Assembly (NCBI GenBank): GCA_947259915.1
Contig: CAMYOC010000020.1
Location: 1,956 to 45,012 of the forward strand
DNA length: 43,057 nt
Direction: 5' to 3'
Source: an uncultured Gammaproteobacteria bacterium
Lineage (GTDB): Bacteria; Pseudomonadota; Gammaproteobacteria; Steroidobacterales; XN24
The first letter of the stretch is position 1. Every line of letters begins with the position of its first letter. The position numbers were made by a program, and so were the translations under genes. Below, piece by piece: positions 20,239 through 29,054 of the stretch. Below the pieces are notes generated by a model. That model was not told where the DNA came from. It ran no database searches and saw nothing but the letters and a program-made list of their open reading frames with translations.

Positions 20239-22731
20239 TCAGCCGATAGGCGAAATCCCCCAGATATTCTCTGCATAGTCCGCGATCGAGCGGTCGCTGG
20301 AGAATTTGCCGACGCGCGCGGTGTTGAACAGCGCCTTGCGTGTCCACACAGGCCGGTCGCGGAAGGTCTCATCGACCAGATCCTGAGCCTCCAGATAGGC
20401 CTGATAATCGGCCAGCACCAGGAAGTACTCGCCGTCATCGATCAGCTGATTGACCAGCGGCTTGAAACGTCGCAGGTCGGTCGGCGAGAACTCGCCGTCC
20501 GCTATCTGGTCCAGCACCTGACGCAGCTCCGGCACGCCGCGAGAGATCTCGATCGGGTAATAGCCCTCGGCCCGACGGCGCGCCACCTGGTCTGCGGTCA
20601 GCCCGAAGATGAAGATGTTTTCCTCGCCGACCTCCTCGCGGATCTCCACGTTGGCCCCGTCCAGCGTGCCGATGGTCAGCGCGCCGTTGAGGGCGAATTT
20701 CATATTGCCGGTACCGGACGCTTCCATCCCGGCAGTGGAGATCTGCTCGGAAAGATCTGCAGCCGGGATGATGATCTCGGCCCGGGAGACATTGTAGTTC
20801 GGCACGAAGACGACTTTGAGCCGGTCGCCGACCACCGGGTCATTGTTGATCTTGTCAGCCACGTTGTTGATCAGCTGGATGATCCACTTGGCCACCGTGT
20901 AACCGGGCGCGGCCTTGCCGGCAAAGAACACGGTGCGGGGCACCCAGTCGCCATGCGGATGCTCGCGGATGCGCTGATATCGAGTCAGCACATGCAACAG
21001 ATTGAGCATCTGCCGCTTGTATTCATGGATACGCTTGATCTGGACATCGAACATGGAATCGGGGTTGATGGTCAGACCCATGTCCCTGCTGACAAACGCC
21101 GCCAGTCGTTCCTTGTTGGCCTGTTTGACCGCGGCGTACTCGCCGAGAAACTCGTCATCATCCAGGAAGGCTTCCAGATCTCGCAGTCGGTTCAGATCGT
21201 TTTCCCAGTCGCGACCGATACGACTGTTGATCAGGCCGGCAAGGCCCGGATTCGCGACCTTGAGCCAGCGGCGCGGCGTCACACCGTTGGTGACGTTGAC
21301 GAACTTGCCCGGATAGAACTCGTCGAAGTCGCGGAAAATGGTCTCGCGGACCAGCTTCGAATGGAGTTCGGCGACACCGTTCACTTTGACGCTACCGATC
21401 GTCGCCAGCCAGGCCATGCGCACGCGCCGGCCGTCGTGAGCGGCTTCGTCGATGATCGACATGCGCCGGCGCCGCTCGTGATCACCGGGATAACGCGCAT
21501 TAACCTCGTCGAGGAAGTGCCGGTTGATCCTATAAATAATGTCCAGATGCCGTGGCACCACCCTCTCCAGCATGGTCACCGGCCAGGTCTCGAGCGCCTC
21601 GGGCAGCAGGGTGTGATTGGTGTAATTGAACGTGTTGCGGGTGATCTCCCAGGCCGCGTCCCAGTCCAGACCGTTGACGTCGACCAACAGCCGCATCAGC
21701 TCCGGGATCGCCAGCGCGGGATGAGTGTCATTGAGCTGGATACAGATCTTCTCGGGCAACTGATCCAGCCCATAGCCGCTTTCCAGATGCTCATGCAGGA
21801 TGTCCTGCAAGCTGGCGCTGACGAAAAAATACTCCTGCTTGATCCGCAGCAGTTTGCCCGCTTCGCTGGTGTCATCCGGGTAGAGCACATAACTGATCGA
21901 CTCGGCCAGATTCTTCGCTTCCAGCGCGCCGGTGAAGTCGCCGCTGTTGAACCGGCTCAGATCGATCTCCTCGCCGTTGCGGGCGCCCCACAGCCTCAGG
22001 TGGTTCACCGTATGGGCGTTGTTGCCGGGAATCGGCGTGTCGTAGGCGACCGCCTCGACGATCTCCGCACCCCGCCATTCCTCGCGAACCTCGCCGGATT
22101 CATCGCGGAACGCCACCCAGTGTCCGCCCATGGGGATCGGATAACGGATATCCTCACGCTTGATCTCCCACAGGTTGCGAAACTTGAGCCAGTTGTTCGG
22201 ATGCTCGATCTGGGCGCCGTCCGCTCCGATCTCCTGACGGAACAAGCCGTAGTTGTAGCGGATACCGTAGCCGAAGCCCGCCAGATCCAGCGTGGCCATG
22301 GAGTCGAGAAAACAGGCGGCGAGCCGGCCGAGACCACCGTTGCCGAGACCGGCGTCGCCTTCGAGCCTGGCCACGTCCTCCAGCGTATCGCCGACCTCCA
22401 TGATCATGTCGCGAAGACGCTGATCCAGATCCAGATTCACCGCGGCGTTGGTCATGCCGCGACCCATCAGGAACTCCAGCGACAGATAGTAGACCTTGCG
22501 ACTGCCCTGGTTGCGGATCCGTTTTTGCGTATCGTGCCAGCGCGAGACCAGCCGATCCCGCAACACCAGACACAGCGCGGAGTACCAGTCATAGCGGGTC
22601 GCGTTGTCCGGATCCTTGCCAAGGGAATACGCCAGCTTGGTCGCGATCGAGCGCTTGAAACCCGTCTCGTCAGTCTGCAATTCGGCCAGTTCGAAGGGCG
22701 TAAATCCCAGTCGCGCGGGGTCGACGGCCAT
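20239..22731 (-). CDS. glgP: Glycogen/maltodextrin phosphorylase (GT35)
   Basis: PLP enzyme releasing glucose-1-phosphate from non-reducing ends of glycogen or maltodextrin; cytoplasmic. ATG 22731 with AGGAG five bases upstream is chosen over the longer frame to 22806; 830 residues, typical. Family signatures include YYLSLEFLMGRGMTNA near the N-terminus, the VQIKRIHEYKRQ block and EASGTGNMKFALNGAL, where K678 is the PLP-binding lysine. First gene of the glgP-glgB-AKR-glgX run, with a divergent gap to the AsmA gene. Glycogen versus maltodextrin preference cannot be told by eye. Confidence 0.97.
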   Translation of the reverse strand: MAVDPARLGFTPFELAELQTDETGFKRSIATKLAYSLGKDPDNATRYDWYSALCLVLRDRLVSRWHDTQKRIRNQGSRKVYYLSLEFLMGRGMTNAAVNLDLDQRLRDMIMEVGDTLEDVARLEGDAGLGNGGLGRLAACFLDSMATLDLAGFGYGIRYNYGLFRQEIGADGAQIEHPNNWLKFRNLWEIKREDIRYPIPMGGHWVAFRDESGEVREEWRGAEIVEAVAYDTPIPGNNAHTVNHLRLWGARNGEEIDLSRFNSGDFTGALEAKNLAESISYVLYPDDTSEAGKLLRIKQEYFFVSASLQDILHEHLESGYGLDQLPEKICIQLNDTHPALAIPELMRLLVDVNGLDWDAAWEITRNTFNYTNHTLLPEALETWPVTMLERVVPRHLDIIYRINRHFLDEVNARYPGDHERRRRMSIIDEAAHDGRRVRMAWLATIGSVKVNGVAELHSKLVRETIFRDFDEFYPGKFVNVTNGVTPRRWLKVANPGLAGLINSRIGRDWENDLNRLRDLEAFLDDDEFLGEYAAVKQANKERLAAFVSRDMGLTINPDSMFDVQIKRIHEYKRQMLNLLHVLTRYQRIREHPHGDWVPRTVFFAGKAAPGYTVAKWIIQLINNVADKINNDPVVGDRLKVVFVPNYNVSRAEIIIPAADLSEQISTAGMEASGTGNMKFALNGALTIGTLDGANVEIREEVGEENIFIFGLTADQVARRRAEGYYPIEISRGVPELRQVLDQIADGEFSPTDLRRFKPLVNQLIDDGEYFLVLADYQAYLEAQDLVDETFRDRPVWTRKALFNTARVGKFSSDRSIADYAENIWGISPIG

Positions 22732-22879
22732 GGTCTCTCCTGTCGTTGTCTTTGCGTCCGGCCCGGACCGGGGCGTCCCGGCCCGGCAGCAGGACCGGCG
22801 CGTCAAAGGGTCGAGGATAGCAAAACGCGACTCTGCCGAGCATTGTGATGACTACCGACATGGTCGATCAGCCGGTCCC

Positions 22880-22909
22880 TTGGCCGGGTCGCCCGGGGGT
22901 GGGTATGAT
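22880..22909 (+). promoter_or_regulatory. Candidate sigma70 promoter of the AsmA gene
   Basis: TTGGCC (22880-22885) and TATGAT (22904-22909) with an 18-bp spacer, about 40 bp before GTG 22951, in the 219-bp divergent gap with glgP. Minus-strand signals for glgP are less clear (a TGCTATCCT extended -10-like string lies near 22815). Confidence 0.45.
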
Positions 22910-22950
22910 CGAGTCTCTCCTAGCCGTGTATCGCGGAATCCGGGATCCTT

Positions 22951-25900
22951 GTGAAACGACTGCTGATCGTCCTCGGCCTGTTGCTGGCTCTGCCCACGTT
23001 GTTGATCGGCGGGGTTTATCTGTGGCTGAAGTCCATGGATCCGGAGTTTCTCAGCAGCCAGCTGGAGGCTGCGCTGGAAAGCGCGACCGGCCGTGAGGTC
23101 ACCATCTCCGGACCCCTGCAGGTGACCCTGCGGCCCCTGCCCTCGGTGACCCTGAACCAGGTCGCGATCAGGAATGCCCGATGGGCGCATGCCCCGAAAC
23201 TCCTCGCCGTCCAGCGCCTGAGCATCCGTCCAAGCCTGCGCAAAATTCTGTTTGGCCAGGTGCTGCTGCACAAGGTCGAGATCGAGGGTGCGCAGCTGTG
23301 GCTGGAAAACAGCCTGGACGGCCGGCCCAGCTGGACCATGAAAGGCGCGGATTCCGATCCGGGGGACGCGCCGAAGATCCGTCTGCAGTCGATCGACGTG
23401 ACCCACCTGCGGGCCAGCTATTTCGATGCCCAGGACGGGACCACCCGCAGCATCAGCCTGGACCATTTGACCGCCACGGCCAGCCAGGCGGACGTTCCCG
23501 TCAATATCAGCATCCGCGGCAAGATCATGGATCTCCCGCTGGCGATCTCGGGCACCATCGGCTCGCCCGACCAGATCCAGGGAGGCGAACCCTTCTCCTT
23601 CGATCTCGACTCTAGCCTGGGGCGGACGCGTTTGGGCGTCAAAGGCCGGGTCCTGGATCTGGACTTCCGGGACTACAGCGGGCTCGAAGCGAGCTTCGAC
23701 GCCGTCGGAACCCGGCCCGTCGTGCTCATGGCCTGGACCGAGCTGGAGATCCCGACGATGGATCAGTTCCATTTGAGCGGCAGCCTCACGGGTAATGGCG
23801 ACCGGCTCGAACTGGACAATCTGGACGCCCGGATCGGGGACAGTAGCTACGCCCTGGAGGCTAGTGGACGTATCACCGATCTCACCCGTCTGGCGGGCAT
23901 GTCGCTGGCGTTTGAATCATCGGGCCAATACCCGGCCCATTTCCTGACCTTCCTGACGGGACCCTGGCTGGCTACCGATCAGTACACCGCCAGCGGCAAG
24001 CTGGCGGGGTCGGCAACGGATTTGAGTCTGGGCGATCTCGACGTCAAGGCACAGGTCAAACAGACCACGCTGACGCTGCAAGGCACGATCGACGATCTGA
24101 GCGGGGACGGTGACATAGATGGTGTATTCGGGGTCCGCGGCGAGGATATTGCGTCGGTGTCGGCCTTTTTCGATCTGCCGATCCCGGATGTGGATGAGCT
24201 CGATGGCACGGTGCATGTGACCGGATCCTGGGAAGATATAAAGCTTGACGACATCCAGGCCACGCTCCGGGAGGGCAGTATCTCGGGCGAACTCGGCGGC
24301 GAAATCGGAGACCTGCCTGACCTGTCCGGCATGGACCTCACGCTCGAGATACAGGGCCGCAATCTCCGCGATGTCGAGTCATTGCTGGGCTTCGAGAGAC
24401 TGCCGGAAACCAATCGTGTCAGCGGAAAGCTCGGCCTCTCCGGGCGTCTGCACGACATGTCTGTGCGGGCCGACGGTCTGACCATGGAACGTGGTCCGCT
24501 GCGTCTGGTCGCCAACGGCTGGCTGGTGGATCTCGCAGATGTGCCGCGGATCGACATGAAGATCAACCTTAGCGGCAATGATGTCCGCGACATCGCCTAT
24601 TTCAAAGATGTCACCATCCCACCCACGGATCGTTTCGAGGCGCGGGGACGGCTACGCGGACGCATCGACGCGCCGGACCTGGACGATCTCGTCACACAGG
24701 CAAATCAGGGCGCTATTCGGCTCAAAGTCGAGGGGCGTCTGCCAAATGTGATGAATTCACAGCGCTTCCAGCTGCGCGGTGAAATCGAAGGCGACGACCT
24801 GTCCCGGCTCGGCGATGTCTATGGTCAGAAGTGGCCGCAGACCACGTCTTTCAAGCTCAATACAATAGGCAAGGGCACCTGGGACAAGCCCCAGTTGGAC
24901 AATGTCGCGGGTACCTTGATCACACCAGACATGGACATGACCATCAGCGGACGAATCGGTGACCTGTTGCAGCCGCGGGACGTCTACCTGGACATCAAGG
25001 CATCGTCTCCCTCCCTGCTACCGCTGCTGCCCTGGGGTGGCCATGCCTGGGAACGGCTGGGGAAGGTGGAAACGAGTTTCTCGCTCAGCGGCGGTCCCGA
25101 GCATTTCGAACTGGACCTGGAGCAACTCACCGCCGGCGCGAGCCGGCTTCACGGGCAATTCGATATAACTATCGACGAGGGCCAGGCGCGGCGGCTGAGC
25201 GGGAACCTTGTGGACAGTGATCTGGACCTGACTCCATGGCTGGAGGAACACGACGAAAGCGCACCACCGGCCCAGACCGGCCGCCGGGCCGATTCCCCGC
25301 TGGTGTTCCCGGACATGCCGCTCCCGGTCGGCTGGATGGAAGGCCGGGACTTCGATCTCGGTATGGATGGTCTCAAACTCAAGCTGGGCGCGAGCCGTCT
25401 GCACATCGTCAGCGGGCGCATGAAGGTCAACAACAACGCGCTGAACATCGATCCGTTCACCGTCGGCTATGGCGACGACCAGATCACCGGCGGCATCGAT
25501 CTGGATGCGGGCGTCCAACCCAACCACCTCAAGGCGCAACTCCGCAGCATCGACTTTGACCTGGGCAGCCTGGCGCGGCGGATGGGTCTTGACGCAGAGG
25601 CGCAGGGAAAGATGGATCTGATGCTGGATCTGGATGCGAGCGGCGACTCGCCCCGGGCCATGGCCAACACCGCGGACGGCCGCTTCACGCTGTTGTTACG
25701 AGACGGCTTCCTGGGTCAACGATTCGCCAGCCTCAGCGCTGTCGCAGCGGTGCGGGGCCTCCTCCCCTGGGGCAGCCGACAGGAGGGCACGAAACTGCTC
25801 TGCGCGATGCTCGATTTACCGATTTCCGAGGGGGTAGCCACCAGTCATGTGATGGTCATGGACACGGATGACATGTTGATGCGCGGTGAAGGCGAGATCG

Positions 25901-26169
25901 ATCTGGGCCAGGAGCGCTACGATCTGTTTTTGCGGCCCCGGCCGAAACGCAACCGGGCGACCGGGTTCAACGCCAATGTCCGGATCACCGGTGCCCTGAC
26001 GAATCCGCGTTACCGTCTGGGCACGCGCGATACGGCGATGAAGGCGGCGGGCGCAGTCGGGCGTTTTGCGGTCCTCGGACCGCTCGGGCTGTTCGTCAGC
26101 ACGGACAGTTTTCGCAGCACCCGCCAGGAATGCGCGGAGTCGCTGGAGGAAGTCTCGACCCTGAAGTAG
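22951..26169 (+). CDS. Large AsmA-family envelope protein
   Basis: 1,072 residues. GTG start at 22951 is followed at once by an inner-membrane anchor helix (LLIVLGLLLALPTLLIGGVYLWL), then the N-terminal AsmA pattern (ATGREVTISGPLQVTLRPLPSVTLNQV...). A very long beta-rich region of repeating short strands (G-x-L/I-x-L-D/G) follows, and a C-terminal AsmA_2-type end (GEGEIDLGQERYDLFLRPRPK, then VRITGALTNPRYRLG). AsmA-like proteins (with YhdP and TamB) are repeating-beta-groove proteins anchored in the inner membrane and implicated in phospholipid movement to the outer membrane. The neighbouring mlaC- and mlaA-like genes fit that role. The ribosome site is weak. Exact paralog within the family not assigned. 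Confidence 0.87.
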   Translation: MKRLLIVLGLLLALPTLLIGGVYLWLKSMDPEFLSSQLEAALESATGREVTISGPLQVTLRPLPSVTLNQVAIRNARWAHAPKLLAVQRLSIRPSLRKILFGQVLLHKVEIEGAQLWLENSLDGRPSWTMKGADSDPGDAPKIRLQSIDVTHLRASYFDAQDGTTRSISLDHLTATASQADVPVNISIRGKIMDLPLAISGTIGSPDQIQGGEPFSFDLDSSLGRTRLGVKGRVLDLDFRDYSGLEASFDAVGTRPVVLMAWTELEIPTMDQFHLSGSLTGNGDRLELDNLDARIGDSSYALEASGRITDLTRLAGMSLAFESSGQYPAHFLTFLTGPWLATDQYTASGKLAGSATDLSLGDLDVKAQVKQTTLTLQGTIDDLSGDGDIDGVFGVRGEDIASVSAFFDLPIPDVDELDGTVHVTGSWEDIKLDDIQATLREGSISGELGGEIGDLPDLSGMDLTLEIQGRNLRDVESLLGFERLPETNRVSGKLGLSGRLHDMSVRADGLTMERGPLRLVANGWLVDLADVPRIDMKINLSGNDVRDIAYFKDVTIPPTDRFEARGRLRGRIDAPDLDDLVTQANQGAIRLKVEGRLPNVMNSQRFQLRGEIEGDDLSRLGDVYGQKWPQTTSFKLNTIGKGTWDKPQLDNVAGTLITPDMDMTISGRIGDLLQPRDVYLDIKASSPSLLPLLPWGGHAWERLGKVETSFSLSGGPEHFELDLEQLTAGASRLHGQFDITIDEGQARRLSGNLVDSDLDLTPWLEEHDESAPPAQTGRRADSPLVFPDMPLPVGWMEGRDFDLGMDGLKLKLGASRLHIVSGRMKVNNNALNIDPFTVGYGDDQITGGIDLDAGVQPNHLKAQLRSIDFDLGSLARRMGLDAEAQGKMDLMLDLDASGDSPRAMANTADGRFTLLLRDGFLGQRFASLSAVAAVRGLLPWGSRQEGTKLLCAMLDLPISEGVATSHVMVMDTDDMLMRGEGEIDLGQERYDLFLRPRPKRNRATGFNANVRITGALTNPRYRLGTRDTAMKAAGAVGRFAVLGPLGLFVSTDSFRSTRQECAESLEEVSTLK

Positions 26170-26243
26170 TAGCGGGGCGATTCCCGCCGGCGATCTGGTT
26201 TACACTAGCCACCCCCCCGGGTAGCGCATTTGCGGAGATTTGA

Positions 26244-26843
26244 GTGACCCCCTGGACCCTTACCCTCGCCTCGGCATGGTTGTGGCTGGTCTCCGGCGCC
26301 GCGCTGGCCGCCGTGCCCAGCCCGCATCAGATCATCCAGGACACGGCGGACGAACTGCTGGTCGTGGTCAAGAGCCGACGGCCGGAACTGGAGTCGGACT
26401 CGGACGCCCTTTACAAGGTCGTTGACGAGATCCTGCGACCCAATTTCGATGTCGCTTATGCCGGGCGCCTGGTGCTCGGTCGGTACTGGCCCCGTTCCAC
26501 CGCGGATCAGCGTGAGCGCTTCACCGAAGCCCTGTATCGCTCGCTGGTGCGCAAATACGCCCGTGGACTGCTCAAGTATCGGGAAGATACGGTGCGGATC
26601 TTCCCCCATTCCGGTCTGATCCGTATCGACGAGGACTTCGTCACCGTAAAGACCGAAGTCAAGACCAGCGATGGCATCCTGGTGCCGGTGAACTATCGGA
26701 CGCGCTGGGTTGAGGGTAACTGGAAGGTCTTCGACGTCATCGTCGAAGGACTTTCCTATGTCACCTATTACCGGGACCTCATCGGTCAGGACGTCCGCAA
26801 CAAAGGGCTGGACGTGGTCATCGATAACCTGGGCAAATCCTGA
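26244..26843 (+). CDS. mlaC: MlaC/Ttg2D-like periplasmic phospholipid-binding protein
   Basis: 199 residues, normal for MlaC, which shuttles phospholipids between the MlaA complex in the outer membrane and the MlaFEDB ABC complex. GTG start at 26244 with GGAG six bases upstream. Signal peptide ends near AALAA (residue 23). The mature part has the family layout: an N-terminal helix (PHQIIQDTADELLVVVK), ILRPNFDVAYAGRLVLGRYW, RFTEALYRSLVRKYARGLLKY, then the sheet region VPVNYRTRWVEGNWKVFDVIVEGLSYV. It lies 74 bp after the AsmA gene; a TTTACACT -10-like string sits in that gap. No mlaF, E, D or B is nearby, so it is an orphan copy or its ABC complex is elsewhere. Confidence 0.88.
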   Translation: MTPWTLTLASAWLWLVSGAALAAVPSPHQIIQDTADELLVVVKSRRPELESDSDALYKVVDEILRPNFDVAYAGRLVLGRYWPRSTADQRERFTEALYRSLVRKYARGLLKYREDTVRIFPHSGLIRIDEDFVTVKTEVKTSDGILVPVNYRTRWVEGNWKVFDVIVEGLSYVTYYRDLIGQDVRNKGLDVVIDNLGKS

Positions 26844-26871
26844 GACGCAGATCGATGCGCCGCACGCCCGG

Positions 26872-27543
26872 CTATTCCGGAGACACTTTCAGGTTGCCTT
26901 CCCACAGCGGCGTACTCATGTCCTCGACATAGGGGTCGAACATCAGATTGATGGCGACACTGATCCGCTCTTCCGACGATCGATTCACATCGACCCCGTG
27001 ATAGAGCCAGCTCGGGAACAGGATCAGCGACCCCGGATGAACATCCAGCGTCATGCTCTGCGCCACCATCGGTGACATCTGCTCCACCGGCGGCACCATC
27101 ACCGCGGCCTGCGGTCGCGGATCAAAGAAATTGATCGTGTTACCACCACGTGGCGCGCTGACATAATAGACGCCACTAAAATAATTGTTGGGATGCGCAT
27201 GGGGCCGGTGTCGTGAGCCCTGGAAACCCACATTCGCCCAGCAGCCGGTGACCTTGATCTCCTGAAAACGGATGTGGTGGGAATCCAGAATCTGACGCGC
27301 GCTGCCTACCACCAGATCCCGGAACTCGGCCAGCTCGGGCAGGGTATGCAGACGCTGGTCGGTCTGCCATTTGCCGGTCGGCTTCAGCTCCGGCTGTTTT
27401 GCACGGGCGCCGTTGATGGCGGTCATAAACGCCCCGTTGATCCGCTCCCGCGCCTCCGGCCGGACCTGAGTGGCCCAGATCAGGGTGGGGAAGATCGGGA
27501 GGACGGTGAAGGGCTCTAATCTGTCGTCTTCGGATACCGACAC
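26872..27543 (-). CDS. 2OG-Fe(II) oxygenase family protein (TIGR02466-like)
   Basis: 223 residues; an Fe(II)/2-oxoglutarate dioxygenase-type jelly roll of the group with PHAHPN.YFSGVYYV. The iron ligands should be His within H115-A-H117 and the distal H182 (SWLYHGV); R193 in ERISVAINL is the probable 2-oxoglutarate-binding Arg. FFDPRPQ (139-145) is also characteristic. GTG start at 27543 has AGAGG eight bases upstream. No signal peptide, so cytoplasmic. It is convergent with mlaC (28 bp apart) and divergent from the hydrolase, so it is probably not part of either unit. The substrate is unknown for this group. Confidence 0.85.
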   Translation of the reverse strand: MSVSEDDRLEPFTVLPIFPTLIWATQVRPEARERINGAFMTAINGARAKQPELKPTGKWQTDQRLHTLPELAEFRDLVVGSARQILDSHHIRFQEIKVTGCWANVGFQGSRHRPHAHPNNYFSGVYYVSAPRGGNTINFFDPRPQAAVMVPPVEQMSPMVAQSMTLDVHPGSLILFPSWLYHGVDVNRSSEERISVAINLMFDPYVEDMSTPLWEGNLKVSPE

Positions 27544-27761
27544 GGTTCTCGCCTCTTTTGGATTTGTGGGTCGCCAGCGGGCTGACCCCGCCGACCGACG
27601 AATGATATCAGGCGTCAGTCATCCCGGCTTGCCGCGGGAGGCGCGGCCGTTCTTCAAGGCGATGGACGATCGGCAGGAAAAGGCCGATTTCTCGGCGCTA
27701 TTGGGCTAGACTATAGGCGGTTTCGATTTCACTCCCTCGATGCAATAACAAGGGGTCCCCC
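27544..27761. promoter_or_regulatory. Divergent intergenic region, oxygenase / hydrolase
   Basis: 218 bp between two divergent GTG starts. A TATAGG -10-like hexamer at 27712-27717 could serve the hydrolase gene, but no convincing -35 is seen. A ribosome site (AAGGGG) precedes GTG 27762. No gene recognised. Confidence 0.35.
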
Positions 27762-29054
27762 GTGAAGAATCTGGCTATCCTGTTCCTGGCGTCCGCCCTG
27801 TCATGGTCGGTGGCCCAGGCAGACGACTACGGCTTCCCCATGCTCGACGGGTTCGCCGCGACCGTCATCTCCACTCCCGAAAACCTGCGGCCCGATCTGA
27901 GGATCAAGGGCCGCCCGTTCAGGCTCAAGAGCCTGAAGGTGTTCCCGGATCGTCCGGTCCGACCCTATGTCTGGTACCACGACAAGATGCGGTATCTGGT
28001 GTTCCCGCAGAAGAAGCCGGCACCGCTGATCTTCGTCATCGCAGGCACCGGCAGCAGCTACCACGGCCCTCATATGACGACCCTCTACCAGGCCTTCTAT
28101 CTGGCCGGGTTCCACGTGGTCGGCCTGCCCTCCCCCACGTCTTTCCAGTTCATGGTCACCGCCTCGACGACTCAGGCGCCGGGCGTGCTGGACGACGACT
28201 CCCGGGATCTGTATCGGGCCATGACCATGGCGTGGGAACAGCAGCTGAGCAAGGACCTGGAGGTCACCGATTTCTATGTGACCGGCTATAGCCTCGGCGG
28301 CGCTCAGACCGGCTATCTGGCCATGCTCGACGAGCAGGAGAAGGTCTTTAATTTCAAGAAGGCCCTGATGATCAATCCGCCGGTCAGCCTGTACAACTCG
28401 GCCAAGCGACTGGACGGCTTTTTCCGCGACAACATTAAAAGCACCGAGGAGGCGCAGGCTTTCTGGAACCGGGTGATGGGCGCGCTGGGCGAGGAGTACG
28501 CTAACACGCGAGGTGCCGTCAACCTGGGACCGGAATTTCTCTACGACGTCTACAAGCGGCGCCGGCCGGACGACCAGGGGCTGGCCACATTGATCGGGCT
28601 GGTGTTCGCCATCACCGCACAAAACATGATCACCGTAGCCGACTCGATGACCCAGTCCGGTTACATCGTCCCGGTCGGCACGACGGCGAGCATTGCCGCC
28701 AACGTGGATCCCTATTTTGTCGTCGCCGCCCGGACCAGCTTTGAAGACTACTTCCGCGATCTGCTGGTTCCCTTTTATCAGCGCACCGACCCGTCGATCA
28801 CGTCGGAGAAGCTCAAGTACAGAGCCTCGCTCAAGAGCTTCGAGGACTATCTGCGTACCACCGACAAGGTCGGTCTGAGCCATAACCGCGACGATGTCAT
28901 CATGGCAGACGGCGAGATCGAATGGCTTGAGGGCGTGTTCGGCGACCGGGCCAAGATCTGGCCCCGGGGCGGTCACTGCGGAAACATGGCCTACCGGGAG
29001 AACGTCGAACACATGCTCGCGTTCTTCGGCGCGTCCTTGCCGGAGGGTCGTTAG
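27762..29054 (+). CDS. Secreted alpha/beta-hydrolase-fold protein coupled to MlaA
   Basis: 430 residues. GTG start with AAGGGG upstream; signal peptide (LAILFLASALSWSVAQA) cleaved near residue 20, so periplasmic. The alpha/beta hydrolase fold is supported by PLIFVIAGTGSSYHG (strand and oxyanion-region-like loop), the nucleophile elbow GYSLGG with S177, and a late RGGHCGN with candidate catalytic H405. The acid residue is not assigned with confidence. It ends exactly where mlaA begins (no spacer), so the two are cotranscribed and probably coupled. A lipase or phospholipase role next to MlaA is attractive, since MlaA removes mislocalised outer-leaflet phospholipid, but that is inference from position. 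Confidence 0.8.
   Translation: MKNLAILFLASALSWSVAQADDYGFPMLDGFAATVISTPENLRPDLRIKGRPFRLKSLKVFPDRPVRPYVWYHDKMRYLVFPQKKPAPLIFVIAGTGSSYHGPHMTTLYQAFYLAGFHVVGLPSPTSFQFMVTASTTQAPGVLDDDSRDLYRAMTMAWEQQLSKDLEVTDFYVTGYSLGGAQTGYLAMLDEQEKVFNFKKALMINPPVSLYNSAKRLDGFFRDNIKSTEEAQAFWNRVMGALGEEYANTRGAVNLGPEFLYDVYKRRRPDDQGLATLIGLVFAITAQNMITVADSMTQSGYIVPVGTTASIAANVDPYFVVAARTSFEDYFRDLLVPFYQRTDPSITSEKLKYRASLKSFEDYLRTTDKVGLSHNRDDVIMADGEIEWLEGVFGDRAKIWPRGGHCGNMAYRENVEHMLAFFGASLPEGR

Noticed and set aside
20198..20347. N-terminal extension of glgB
   Set aside because: It overlaps the glgP coding end and lacks similarity; ATG 20197 has a GGAGG site and gives the family length.
20185..22848. 887-codon plus-strand frame opposite glgP
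   Set aside because: Full antisense shadow of glycogen phosphorylase, with Arg/His/Asp/Gln-rich low-information sequence.
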